Assembly (NCBI GenBank): GCA_022579005.1
Contig: MU401606.1
Coordinates: 32,797 to 96,796 of the forward strand
Length of the DNA: 64,000 nt
Source of the DNA: Poronia punctata
Taxonomy: Eukaryota; Ascomycota; Sordariomycetes; Xylariales; Xylariaceae
Direction: 5' to 3'
The notes beneath the pieces were generated by a model that was not told the DNA's origin, made no database searches, and saw only the letters and a list, made by a program, of their open reading frames with translations. This document shows, piece after piece, positions 26,070 through 37,742 of this stretch (within the stretch, counting starts at the first letter, position 1; each line of letters starts with the position of its first letter). Position numbers and translations under genes: made by a program.

Positions 26070-28070
26070 AAAGAGCACTTAGTTATATATAAATAGGCTT
26101 AGGCTCTACTGCAAGTAAAACCCCTTACAAGGTAAGGTATATATATAATTTATATAGGAATTTTATAAAACTAATAAAATTGCACGCTTATAACCTAGCC
26201 TTGCTAACCTAAGCCCTTTTTTATTTACTTTTTTATTTACCCTTTTATTTAACTTTTTTTTAATAGTTAGTATAACTTTTTTAGGCTATAATTATAGCTA
26301 TGCAATAGTTAAGCATTTCTCTTACCAGCTTTTTTAGCTATAGCTTTAAAATAGCCTTTTAAGCCTTTTTTACTTATTTATATAACTAGCTATATAATAG
26401 CTTTTTAATAAGCTTATAATAGTTTAATATATGCTTTTTTATTTAATTTTATATTATTTTAATAAAGTTAAAGTTAAATAAATAAAAAGGCTAACTTATT
26501 ACTTTAACACTATATTTAGTTAAGTTTATTTAAGTAAACCTAGCTTAGTAGCTTAAAGTACTATTTTATATTAAGGTTAACTATATACTAGTATTATAGT
26601 AAGTAAGCTAAATCTAGCTATTAATAATAAAAATAATTTGTTTTTAATAACTAACTTTTTTAATAGTACTTTATTTTTTTAAAACACTTTTAAACCTTTT
26701 ATAAAGCTTAAAAAATAAGCTTAAAATATTTAACCTTGCTTTTTTTAGTATTTTTTAAGTATATAATTATTATAATATTTTTTTTAAGCTAGCAAGTAAC
26801 TTAAAGCTTTATATAATAACTACTAATAACTTATATTTTGTTTAACTAAAAGATTTTAGCTTATTAGTTATAAGTTTAGTTTTTATATTTTTTAGCTTAT
26901 TTTAATTGCTTTTATTTAGTTACTTTTAAAAGGGGCAGCTTTAACTAGGCTATATAGCACTAGTAACTAAGCTAGCAAAGCGTATTTTAAATAATATATA
27001 GCTTAAATTTGCTATTAAATAAAGTATTTACTAGCTTAAACTATAATATAAAGCAGTTAAACTTTAAAGCAATAATAAATTTTAAAAGCTTAGCTTTTTT
27101 TATAAAGCTAAGTTTAAAGCAGCAGCTATAATAGCAGCTAGCTATTTTAAAAGGGTTTAAAGCCTTTTAAATTTGCTTTTTTAAAAAACTAGTATTTTTA
27201 TAAATTTAAGCTATAAACTAGCTACTATTAATATATAACGTTTAAACATAGTTCTTTTTAGCTTTAGTTAAATATTTTGTACTTATATTAGCAAGTAAAG
27301 TAGCAAGTAAAGTAGCAAGTAGGTATAGTTAAATTAACTACTTTATAGGCCGTCTAATTAGCTAGTAAGTAAATAAATTAGCTAGCTAGCAAATAAGTAA
27401 GTAAATTAGTATTAAAAAAAGTAAATAAGTAAGTAAGTAAATTATCTTTATAAATAAAAAAAAAGTAAATAAGTAAGTAAGTAAATTTACCTTTATAAAT
27501 AAAAAAAAGTAAGTAAGTAAATAAGTAAATTTACCTTTATAAATAAAAAAAAGTAAGTAAATAAGTAAGTAAGTAAGTAAATTACCTTTATAAATAAGAA
27601 AAAGTAAGTAAGTAAATAAGTAAATAAATTTACTTTTAAAAATAAGAAAAAGTAAGTATATAAGTAAGTAAGTAAATTTACTTTTTTAAAAGTAAAATAG
27701 CTATAATATAGTTAGTTAAGTTAAAATATAATTAAGTTAAAATATAGTTAAGCTAAAATAAGCTTTAAAGCTTATAGCTAGTTAGGCTAAAAGGTATATA
27801 TACTTTTATTATAAAGTAAGGAAAAACTATACCTAATTTAGTAGGGATTTTCCCTCCCCGCTTATTTAGTGACCTAACAAGGTGCCCTTTTTTGCGTAAC
27901 TTACTATATAGTTAGTTAGTTACCTTTAAAAACAATATTTTAAGGTTTGCAATTAACTATATCTTAGCAACTAAAATAGCAATACTAAAAAAACATATAA
28001 GGCAATAAAATAACTATGGAAATAAAGCTATTTTAAAAGAAAAAAAAAGAAAAAAAGCAGTATAAGTAAA
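26070..28070. other. AT-rich, partly RIPed flank
   Basis: Less extreme than the block to the left: some GC-containing words survive (for example ACCCCTTACAAGGTAAGG near 26140 and CCTCCCCGCTTATT near 27850). No gene or identifiable transposon protein was seen. It contains the GTAA-rich tandem repeat at 27421-27700 and merges into ordinary DNA at about 28070. Confidence 0.5.
27421..27700 (+). repeat. Minisatellite, about six 40-50 bp units
   Basis: Each unit consists of a run of GTAA/GTAAATAA tetramers, then a spacer AATTTACCTTTATAAATAA or close variant, then a run of A before the next GTAA run. Units begin near 27421, 27464, 27508, 27553, 27604 and 27652. Unit lengths vary because the number of GTAA copies varies. 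Looser GTAA/GTAG repeats precede it from about 27291. Confidence 0.85.
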
Positions 28071-28912
28071 GGTAAGGTAGGTAGGTACTTAAGGTTAGGT
28101 TAAGAGAGGGGGGAGGTAGTAGGTGCTCTAGCAAAGGTTGGGTAATGCCCTTTAGCAAAGGTTAGGGGTATTAGTACGTACCAAATAATAACCGACTGTA
28201 AGTTTATTGTCATTGTCTATATTAGGTATAGTAGTTTTAGGGACATGCGTTATGCCGGATGTGGCTAGATTACTGAGTTGGATAGTAAAATCTATGAGTT
28301 GAAAATCTGCGGTGGATTGAGGTCGTATGTACATTCTCGAGCTACAAGGTATCACGAGAGCATTTACTTGCATCTCAGAAAGAGCGATGAGAATTTCCCA
28401 TCCTCCGACTTCACAAATCAAGCTCAAGCTTGGCAGCACAACAATCACGCGTTGATATACTCGTACTCTTATGTACTTCGCCCATCTAATTCTACCAGAT
28501 CGTCGGAAGGGTGTCGTCTCAGCAATACTATGTAAATACGGCGGAAACTAATTTACTACTAGGTATTGTACTAAGTTGGGCCCGGGTATCTACATGTAGG
28601 AAATATGTTACGTGTATGGTTACGCTGCAATCAATGGCACGATGACGCCCTCTGCAAGGGACTCAAATACACAGTACGATAGGGATCTTTTTTTTCACCG
28701 CCTAAATTTCAGCTTCATCCATCAAAGGCGGCAATTGTACACACAATCACACTCCTCTATTCTTCCTCTATTTGACTTAATTGGTTGGAGGTCTAGCGTC
28801 TTATCCGGCGTAGTTCATTACCTAGGGTTTTCTTTCGGCCAGTTGGCTTTTTCTTCTTCAATTTATTCGACCGTCGGAACGTCCTCGAAACAACCCTTGC
28901 TCACATAATACA
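28071..28912. promoter_or_regulatory. Upstream region of ERG27
   Basis: Return to ordinary composition. No gene: the open frames (28278-28535, 28612-28908, and 28152-28448 on the minus strand) have no domain and overlap. A near-perfect short direct repeat with core TAGCAAAGGTT occurs near 28129-28140 and 28152-28163, at the edge of the AT block. The last 200 bp is pyrimidine-rich, as is common before fungal start codons. I cannot point to a proven sterol-response site. Confidence 0.4.
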
Positions 28913-30394
28913 ATGACGTCGCCCCCTTGGGCCGGAGCTTCAAATGACGACCTCTATACTGTTCTTATAACAGGCGCTAACAGGTATGTCGTTATCCGGG
29001 GAAGATACTGTACAGGTTTAGAAAAAGAAGAATAAAAATCACTGACGAGACATGTATGCAGTGGTGTTGGCCTGGGAATTGGCCAACGGATAATAGACGA
29101 ATTCCTTTACTCGCGCCCTCCCTCGAGCCATCTAATATTAATACCAACTACTCGGTCGAAGAATAAATCCTGCGAAACCGTCCTATCCCTACGCAGACAC
29201 CTGGAAAAGACTGCCAATACGTCTGAGAGAATAAAATCGCGTGCTGGGGCTAATTATGATCCCCAGACCGTGATTGCGAGGGTCCACGTCCTGAGTGTTC
29301 AGGTCGACCTGTGCGATCTCCGGTCAATTCACGCCGTCGCTGACCAACTGATCAATGGTAAAGTCACCGACCCGACAGACGTTATACCCGAAGTGAGCAT
29401 ACCTCGCCTTGATGCTGTCCTCTTCAACGCTGGCCTGGGGGGCTGGGAAGGTCTCGACTGGCTGAAATTTGGCCGCCAATTCCTGCGTCGAGGGCTCATC
29501 CAGTCTACTACTTTCCCTTCGTTCAAGAAAGCATTGCCCGCAGCGGTCCTAGACACGCAGAAATTACTCAGCGGCGAGGAGCCCAAATCCGGCCCGCCTC
29601 CCAAGCTCGCTGAGGTGTTCTGCGCCAACACATTTGGCCATTATGTCCTAGCACACGAGCTGTTACCGCTCCTGAGCCGCGCCAATGCCAGCGAGACTCC
29701 GGGTCGGGTGGTATGGACGAGCAGCATCGACGCTGGGCACGAACATCTTGATTTCGACGACTTCCAAGCCACGAAATACATGGCGCCTTACGAGAGCAGC
29801 AAGCGCATTACCGACCTCCTCTCCCTGACAGCGGACCTACCGAGCGTTCAAGATGTATCTGCTCCGTATTTTACCTCTCCCTCGACGGCCGATAAGCCGA
29901 TAAGACCGCGCTTCTACCTTTCGCATCCGGGCATCGTGTGCACGCCCATGTTCCCACTGAACTGGTTCCTCTTCTTTTGGTACTGGGTCGTCATGTATAT
30001 CACCCGCGTTTGCGGCTCGCCCTGGCACACCGTCTCCGTGTACGCCGGCGCCTGCGCGACCTCGTGGCTCGCGCTGGCCGATCAGACCGAGTTGGACGCC
30101 CTGGACGCCCAGCACATCAAATGGGGATCGAGTGCCTCGCGCACCGGCCATACAGCGCCGAAAAAGTCCGAGGTCGATGGCTGGGGCTGGGAGGGACGTA
30201 TCGAGGATGAAGAGGCAATCAAGAGAGACGACGCGACCGGCCACTTGCGCAAGTCGAAGGGCCGCAAGTATGACGCTACCACCTTGACCGAGGAACAGAG
30301 GGCACGGTTTGAGAATGATGGGCGTCGTTGCTGGACAGAGCTTGAAAAGCTCAGGACTGCGTGGGAGGCGGCGCTTGGTCGAAAGAAGACGTAG
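28913..30394 (+). CDS. erg27: 3-keto sterol reductase (ERG27), two exons
   Basis: Exons 28913-28983 and 29062-30394, 467 aa; intron 78 bp, GTATGT...GCAG. The short-chain dehydrogenase should reduce the 3-keto intermediate with NADPH in C4-demethylation of ergosterol precursors, at the ER with ERG25/ERG26. Joining the exons restores the cofactor motif TGANSGVGLGIGQRII near residues 20-35, split by the intron. FNAG follows, then the catalytic Ser in WTSS and YESSK (Tyr and Lys). The segment after YLSHPGIVCTPMF is strongly hydrophobic (NWFLFFWYWVVMYI), typical of filamentous-fungal Erg27, and the C-terminal tail is charged. It is longer than yeast Erg27 (about 350 aa), mainly through insertions and tail. 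The first ATG has no competitor because splicing uses it for the Rossmann strand. It converges with the transporter gene downstream. Confidence 0.93.
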
Positions 30395-30902
30395 AAGGAC
30401 GTTTATGAATACGTCGGACAAGAGTCATTAATCTTCAATACGGTTGGCGAGCATATAAGAAGAATTACAGGTTAGAAGCAAAGCGACCTATTCATGGTTG
30501 GTTCGCGTCTCGTACTCATAGGTAATAATAAGAATAAGAATAATTATCAATAATAATAATAATAATAATAACAATAATAGATATATTTAATGACTATCAC
30601 ATGTTCCATGTTTTACTAGATCCGCGCAGTTGTCTTTCTCCCACTCTATCGGGCTTTATAGATTAGTATCGGAAATCCGCCTCCTACTTCGTAGGACCTC
30701 GTCCGCATCGATTTGTTGCACGTTTCCGACATGATATAAACCAACCCCGAGAATAGCAGTTACATGAGAAAAGTGGTGTCTAAGTTAGAAGAGTCGCTGC
30801 TCCGCTCTATTGATATTCAATACATGCATGGGTCAAGTGAACAAACAAAGAAGAAACAAAAACCCCCCCATCCCTGTCATCAACCTCCATCCGGCTATTT
30901 CT
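30395..30902. other. Shared 3' region of two convergent genes
   Basis: 508 bp between the stop codons of ERG27 and the MFS gene. It holds an AAT trinucleotide run (30549-30580) and AT-rich stretches that could serve as polyadenylation signals for both. No gene was seen. Confidence 0.6.
30549..30580. repeat. AAT trinucleotide microsatellite
   Basis: TAATAATAATAATAATAATA-type run with one AAC interruption, in the 3' region shared by ERG27 and the MFS gene. Confidence 0.8.
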
Positions 30903-32750
30903 CTAGGGGGCAATAGCAGCCGACTCCTCGGCGTCTCGCGCAACGGCGTTATCGGTGCGCAGACGTCTCATCACCACTCTATCCCGGCGTCCAAAGAGAC
31001 CGAGAGAAAGCGGCAGGGGAACGACGACGAGGGCCACGACGGCGGTGAAGATGAGGGCGCGGTCGAGGTTCTGGGGCGGGTCTGCGTCGGGCCCGGCCTT
31101 GAGGGCGTCGGAGATGATGATGAAGATGCCGCCGAGCAGCTGGCCGCCGGCCCAGGCGATGGTGGACGTGACCTCGGGGCTCATGGGGTGGCCGAGCTCG
31201 CAGAGGAATTCGAGCGCGACGGGCAAGAGGGCGAAGCTGGCGGCGCCCCAGACGGCGAGGACGACGTAGGGGCCGGCTAGGTCGCGCGTCGCGGGCATGA
31301 AGACGAAGGCGAGCAGCGAGAGCCCGATGAGGGGCACGGCGATCTTGATGGCGGGTAGGAAGGCCTTGGTCCGGTCGAGGATGGGCGAGCTGATGGCGCT
31401 CGCGACGAGGCCGACGAGGATCAATACGGCGCCGGCAATGCCGGCTTCGTCGGCGGTGAAGCCGTAGGGGAGCAGAATCTGGTTGAGCAGCGAGGATATG
31501 CTGTTGAAGAAGCCTACGTATACGGCGTAGGGGATCAAGACGCACCAAAGCTCGAAAGACTTTAGGAGACGGAGCGAGCTCTTCAGGGAGGCCTTTGGCA
31601 CGTTTCCTGATGGCCCTGGTGGGGTGGGAGGGGAGGCCGGGATGAAGAATGCTGGCAGAGAAACAACTACGGACTGAACATCAAGGTCGAGTATGTTAGC
31701 ATAACCGATGGGAAGGGTAGGGATGCGAGGGTGGAACATACGATGATAGTGACGTAAAGAACGGCATTGGACACCTCGCCGGGGTTAGTAGCGAGGAATG
31801 GGACAATAAGCTGGCCGAGAGCGGCACCGAAGGGGTTTGCAAGACTCGGGAGAGCCGTAGCAGTAACGCGGCCGCGCTCCGAGAACCACATATCTGAATA
31901 GCGGGTTGGCGCACTCAGGACGAAAGGCTGAGCCAGGCCGACGAGAATCTGGCCGAACATGACAACACCATAGTTGCCGCCCGAGCGCGAATGCGAGCCT
32001 GCGATACGTACGACATTCCCCAGGATCGTGAAGGCGGCCGCTGTGACGATTGAAGGCTTCGGTCCCAGATGCAACATGTAGATAGTTAGAGGCGAGATGA
32101 AGACGAAGGAAAAGAGAAATGCCGTGGACAACCAGTTGATGTCCGACTCGGAACGGCCATAGTAATTGGCTGCGTGCTGAGCTACCGGGGAGAAGGTGAG
32201 CCACTGATAGAAGGTAAAGGGGTCAGCAGCTGCTTTCTTCGGCTTATCAACCACATTGCGGGGTTCATATCTCCCCTCCAGGTTGCGAGATACTTACATC
32301 CCAGCTCACAACAATGTTGAGGAGTGTCAGTTGCACAAGCCCGAACCACCTCCTCTTGTAGGTCTTATAGACCGGGCTTTCGCCCTCGGGCCTCTCTGGC
32401 CCCTCGTGCCCCTCGTGCCCCTCGTGCCCTACATCCCCTCGATCGTTCCCATTTCCATCCGCGATTTCGCCCTGAGCCTCCGCGGTCGAAGCGGTTGGTG
32501 TAGAATGTTTCCCAAAGGCGTCACTAACGAGCGATGATAGTCGTCGGTGGCCGTCCTTGGTGCTCCCAACAAACGAAGTTGGCGGGGATGTATATTTGTA
32601 TACAAGTTTTCCACGCATGGTGTCTAGATCGTATGTTTCATTGATCTTGTCATCAGGGTCGAGGTAGCCATCAGATGAGTTGGTATTTATGTTTGTCGCG
32701 GACGGAAGACTTGTTATGCCTTCCGGACATCCGTTCTCTGGCCGCGTCAT
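30903..32750 (-). CDS. MFS transporter, FLVCR/SLC49-like, three exons
   Basis: Exons 32298-32750, 31742-32203 and 30903-31673, all phase 0; introns 94 bp (GTAAGT...TATCAG) and 68 bp (GTATGT...TTCAG, preceded by GCTAAC). Product 561 aa. The first 130 residues are hydrophilic with a GHE/PEG-type repeat ([16 protein letters not shown]), probably cytosolic. About twelve membrane segments follow, beginning [20 protein letters not shown]; the exon junction restores [18 protein letters not shown], a hallmark of FLVCR-like carriers. A hydrophilic loop (residues about 310-340, [12 protein letters not shown]) separates the two six-helix halves. Animal relatives move haem, choline or ethanolamine; the fungal substrate is not known, so I name only the family. 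The tail is basic then acidic. It is convergent with ERG27, with no sign of a shared pathway. Confidence 0.87.
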
Positions 32751-35700
32751 CGCCGCTGGTTAAAACACGTGCGAGCTGTACCTCCTCCAAAGTTTGTATG
32801 CTCAACCTTGCTAGGTTTTCGGCCTATCGCAAGATAGAGTATACGCACACCCGCGTAAATCGAAATTGTGGCCGTGTTATGTCCGGAGCAACTCGTGAAA
32901 ATGATTCCAGGTACTTCCCAGGCGCTCCTTTGCCCATGAACCTTTGCGCTGTCCTCAAGTATCCGTTTCCGCGCCGTACTGGTACTATTCTATGCGTGGA
33001 TGTACGTCTCGCGTATATACCATCTCCCCCGCGTTAGAATCTGGCGTGTTTTCCAGACCACTTGAGTCTACGCGTCTTCTGATCGGTCGAGGTCTTTTAT
33101 CAATCCATATGTCGTACTCCCGAAGACAGTAGATTTGAGGTGAGTGAACCGGTGTACCGTGTACGTGTATATTTGGGAAACAACACGAGGAAAGCGAATG
33201 TGGCTTCGCCGAAAAGAAGATTCGACAAGACGGACACCTCTAACACAAGGGTCTGGTTTGTCGTTAAAAGTTCGTCGGGTACAACAGTTTGTAATTGATT
33301 AAATCATCTAACCTTACCTTACCTACCCCAACGTAGCATCCTTTCCTCTCGTTCTTTCCTCTCTCGCTTCTCATATCTGAACTTCCCCAAATTGGGACTC
33401 CAGCGCGGGCCTAGAGGCCATCGGCCCAGATCTACTAACGTAGTGCGCAGGGGGAATCTCAGGTCGGGGATAATACCTACTTGTAAGCACACCGGTAACT
33501 ATTTCCCTAACTCTACATGTAGATTACCAGTAGAACCATGTACCTATAGAAGGGGCCCCCGAACCTACCCTAGAGAGGTTTCAGGGGTCTTGGGGGTCTT
33601 CCCCACCATCTATCCGGTCTATCAACCTGTACGAGTAACATGCATGTGGTTGGAAGTCCGGTAGAACTTTGTAGAGACACAGAGAACGCTTGCAGACATG
33701 AATGAAAACTTCAAGCCTTGTAAAATAACAGGTGCAGATAGTTGTTGGCGTGAAGTAGGTAAGAGGTTGAAATACTTCCCCGTTGATTGCCTGGCCGCTC
33801 TGCAATCGTGAGTCCGTACCTATTGGTACTTTGCGGCCCAAAGATGCAACTTGGTACATGTACTAGCCAGCTAAAACTACTTTACCTACCTACACGTACA
33901 TGGTCTAAAGACGCCAAGCAGAGAGGATTAATTTTCAAAAGACAAGTTGGTCTAGAAGTCTAGAACTTGTCGCCGGTTAGGTAATACCTTACACGTACTT
34001 ATATTTCCGCGGGTTGTGAGCTTGTTGTTTATGGGTTTCCTTTTCGTGATGCTTTCAATCTATAACATTCCTGCTTAACCTTAAATACCTTGGTCACTTC
34101 TTACTATCTACCAAGAAACTTGCCTACCAGGAGAAGCAAGCGGTCGCTAAAACTTCCCTGCCCACCTTATCACCGGCCTAAAGATGATTACTGGATATTC
34201 GAACCTCGGACCACGCGACCAAATGGGGGATCCTCTCCCTACCCAACTCCCCCCCCGATACCTACTACTATCGTACGTTAAAACTAGGTAAATAAGGGGG
34301 CGATAATACAACCTAGGAAAGCCCAGACATCTAGATCTGCTAGTCGTAACAGTTTGCAGCTAACAAGATAGGTACTAGTAGGTATTATAACCTACCAAGA
34401 TTAATAATAAAATATGAAACCCTTGACAGAATATACCTATAATACCTAACTTATTAACGGTCGTTGTTACATATGCGTCGCATCTGTTGTATCGTCGCGT
34501 ACCTAGTGATCCATCCATGTTGGTAAGTTTACCTAGTTCTAGCCCACCCCCCCTTGCACAATGTTGGTTTTGGTATGCAGGGTTTCTTGTTGTTTTAGCC
34601 CGAGTTCTTGAATCTTAGCGTTATAGGTAATACAAGATATTAATGTAGATTGTTTTTAGATGCAGAATTTGGTTCATGTACACGTACATATATATGCAAA
34701 GATTAGTAGAGTATATTTCTACAGGCCAAAGCTGCCTGCAGCTACAAAGAAGTGCTTCCCTTCGTATTATACAAAAAAGGGTAATTAATACCTATCTCAA
34801 AGGTTTAGCATACCTGATATTCGTACACACGTAGAAACTGCAATACGAGCCCTTTTACCTACATCCATAGTAGTAGTGCAAATGTGACGATACATATCTA
34901 AAAAATTATGACTAGCAACGTATACGCGTACATCAAAAGGCCGTAAGCACAACCCTAAAAAGTGATAGAACTTGAACCACGCCTATAGTTCTTTACATCG
35001 CAGTCGACTATTTGTTGCTCCCTTCCATCAGTTGAAAATCTAGACACACAGCTACTGTGATGGTAGGGCTTTGCAAGCGCCTATCAGGATTGACTCCATA
35101 GTTCCTCGCCGATGACCTGCAGGGACGCGATCGTCAACCCACCTGTAGCAACTTGGTAATAATTGTGATCATTTCTGTGGGCGAACCGGGCAAATACAAC
35201 ACATGGGAACTACCTACTCCTGCCGTTGATTCAATCAAACGTAGGGTAGTGATGATTTTTTATTTTTATCTTAACCTGTTCTCGTGAGGTTCGTCACCAG
35301 AACCACAATTTCAACTCATTGCCTCAGGAATCAACAACCCAATAAAAGTGTTCAGCTAACTATGTCTTGACGCCCAATCATAGCTCCGCCGAGGGAATCT
35401 GCCAGCTCGTACACGTACAAAGCCCTGATTACATAAGTTAGTATGTTCGAGCTATAGTCCGTTCCCACTACCTACCCACCACCGCATCCCCTCCCAAAAA
35501 TCTATTTTGGAACAAGTTCCCCTCCCCGTGGAACTACCTACTTACCTAGTGCGCCCCGGCGGCCCTAAGACTGGAACTTGCCAACTTGGTTCTATTCAAT
35601 GGCGACCACGTGCGACTCGGGCCTCGATCGTATGCGGGCCGGGCTGCTAGCTCTCAAGCTGGCAGCAGGCACTAGGCTCCGAGCGTGCCAAGGGCCAGCG

Positions 35701-36942
35701 CCTCGAGGCTTCCACCAGGTGCCGTGTCCGAGTTGGATTCGTCGCCCTGGCATGTCCGGCCGCGGAACCACTGACGTCAGGTTTCGATAGGCGGGTCACC
35801 GCCTCCGAGCTCAGTGTAATCCCCCACGATAGGCGGCCGGGTGAATACGGGGTCGCGTATGTGTGCGTGCTGTGCGATATGGGGATAGACTTGAGGCCAC
35901 ATCTGTCATGTATTCATTTAGCGTGATGACGCAAGAGTTCGGGGTGCATGAACAGCGTACATAGGATAACTGGCATACACCGCTCAATCCGTCATGACGA
36001 TGTACGATGAGGCGAAGAGGGAAGAGATCGATAGCATCTCCAACGCAATCTCAGGTCATGTGAATATCTTTTCCTTGACGCAGATCATGTAATCGGATGA
36101 ACGCCGCCTGACCCATATCCTAGCCGGTAGGAAGTCGCGTCACGCGCTGATATTCCTGAGCACTGGTAGATGCTTCTCATCGTGGTTCAGATTCGTTGCT
36201 TATCCTATACAGACAAGGCTTTAATGTAACATCCGCCTGCATGCAAAGAAGTAAGTGACAGGACGGACAGCAAATCACAGTGGGGAGGTTCGATGGTCTC
36301 CCACTCTCGTAGGGCCGATGCTACATGCCATGATATGCCTGGCTCACGAGACTCCAAGTCCCCTGACGGTTCCGACCTGCAGATACCCGTAGTAGCATAC
36401 AGCAATATAAGGGCGACCACGTGAAGGTCCCAAAGATAGTCCGTCATGGTTCTTGGCATATTCACGACTTATCCCCCTGCAAACGTGGGTAATACCGAGC
36501 CAGACGATGGTAGATGGTGCCATGCAATCGGGATTTGGAGTGGACATGCTGCCTGATATGCCTAGTTGGAGCTTCTCATCTGTAAGCGTATCTCATTGGA
36601 CGGTCGTCGAGGCTAAAAAAAAACAGTAGAGGCGCATGCGGATAGATGTAGTGAGATACACGAGTGAAAAGAACAAAGATCTATTTAGTAGTGGACGATG
36701 CAGTGTTATGGTACAATATAGGCAGTTAGTGCCGGGAATGGAGTACCGGGAGATGCTTTGCTTGTCACCCGCCGCATAGCGTATTACGCGACCAACCGCC
36801 TTGCGCTAATGTGCTGGTTAGGTCTTAGATCCCATCGAGCTTTCAAATCCGGCCATCGTGGGTTCTTTGAGGTCTATACAGAGGGTAGGCAGATGATGCC
36901 TGACGTCCGCCAATGATCGAGAGTTGTACACGTCTATGTTGT
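32751..36942. other. Long intergenic region without a supported gene
   Basis: 4.2 kb between the MFS gene start and the QCR6 stop. Composition is ordinary. Short open frames (for example 35578-35790 on plus and 36205-36465 on minus) have no domains. The minus frame at 36205-36465 has a hydrophobic N-terminal stretch and is mentioned among the findings as a weak candidate. The words TACCTA, TAGGTA, ACGTAC and CTACATGTAG recur. The part nearest 32750 should contain the MFS promoter; I see no clear TATA box. Confidence 0.5.
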
Positions 36943-37742
36943 TTATTTGAGGACCGACCAAAGCTTGGGTGCGGCGCATTGGGTGGCACAGTGGGCGAGG
37001 TGGAAGACTGCCAGAGGGGGGGGTCTCGTTGTTAGCATGACACATCGTGATGCCCCGGTACCTGACGTGGACAGCTTGGAAACTGCGGGCTGTTCCCTAA
37101 CTGGTGGATAGAAGGAACAGACTCACATTCTTCGACACAGTCCTCTTTCGCACCCTCGTCGTCCGAAGCATTTGTGACTCGCTCGACACATTCATCGAAG
37201 TGGTGCTTGGCAGGGGCGCACTGTTTTGAGTTCTTGCATTCTATCCCCGGGGTCAGCGATCTTCTGGGCCACCTCCAGTCTGTATATCTTTGCGGCCGGG
37301 GTTCGGGAAGTGATAAGCGGTCGTCTTATCGCGGGTATGACATCGTGTAGTAGTGTCGTGTTCAGCTCTAGTTCGTCCGTACTGACCTTCTTCGAACTTC
37401 TCTTTGGGATCCACCAGCTCCTCCTCCTCCTCCTCCTCTTCTTCTTCCGCCTCTTCCTCCTCCTCGGGGGAGTCTTCCTCGGCCTTGGGCTCCTCGGCGC
37501 CCTCGTCTTGGGTGGTCTCCTGGAACGGACGATCAGTCACCTTCTATTACCCCGACAGACAACAACGCGGGAATGTGTCGTTTTCATGGTGAGCACGGTA
37601 GGCTAGTCTTGCGTAGCTCTACGTGGCTCAATCCGATGACCAAAGCTCGTACCTTTTCCTCGGCAGGAGGTGCTTCAGCCTCAGCCGTGCTCCATGGCGT
37701 GGCGGCCTCGACGAGGTCGGTGATGACGTCCCAGACACCCAT
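36943..37742 (-). CDS. qcr6: Cytochrome bc1 complex subunit 6 (hinge protein, QCR6), four exons
   Basis: Exons 37653-37742, 37387-37519, 37127-37240 and 36943-37007; 133 aa. Introns are 133, 146 and 119 bp (GTACGA...TTCCAG, GTCAGT...GATAG, GTGAGT...GGCAG). The product is the acidic hinge protein of respiratory complex III, on the intermembrane-space side, where it assists cytochrome c1 with cytochrome c. The N-terminus MGVWDVITDLVEAATPW is followed by a Glu tract (residues about 42-60) and then LVDPKEKFEEECKNSKQC. The hinge follows: HHFDECVERV, EDCVEEFFHLAHCATQC, ending PKLWSVLK. The paired Cys residues that form the hinge disulphides are present. I chose ATG 37742 because it matches family N-termini; an in-frame ATG at 37772 would add ten residues. 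No single open frame spans it, so it is easily missed. Confidence 0.93.

Noticed and set aside
27291..27700. Regular repeats that could suggest a CRISPR array
   Set aside because: Spacers are themselves repeated and the units are GTAA tetramers; this is a eukaryotic minisatellite.
14811..28070. A centromere as an explanation of the AT-rich block
   Set aside because: The core is clearly a RIPed LTR element and ordinary genes lie nearby; the block is too short to claim a centromere from sequence alone.
29837..30421. 194-codon minus-strand frame over ERG27
   Set aside because: Shadow of the ERG27 coding strand; no domain and Arg-rich as antisense of GC-rich codons.
30979..31548. 189-codon Arg/His-rich minus-strand frame in the MFS gene
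   Set aside because: Off-frame shadow of the third MFS exon.
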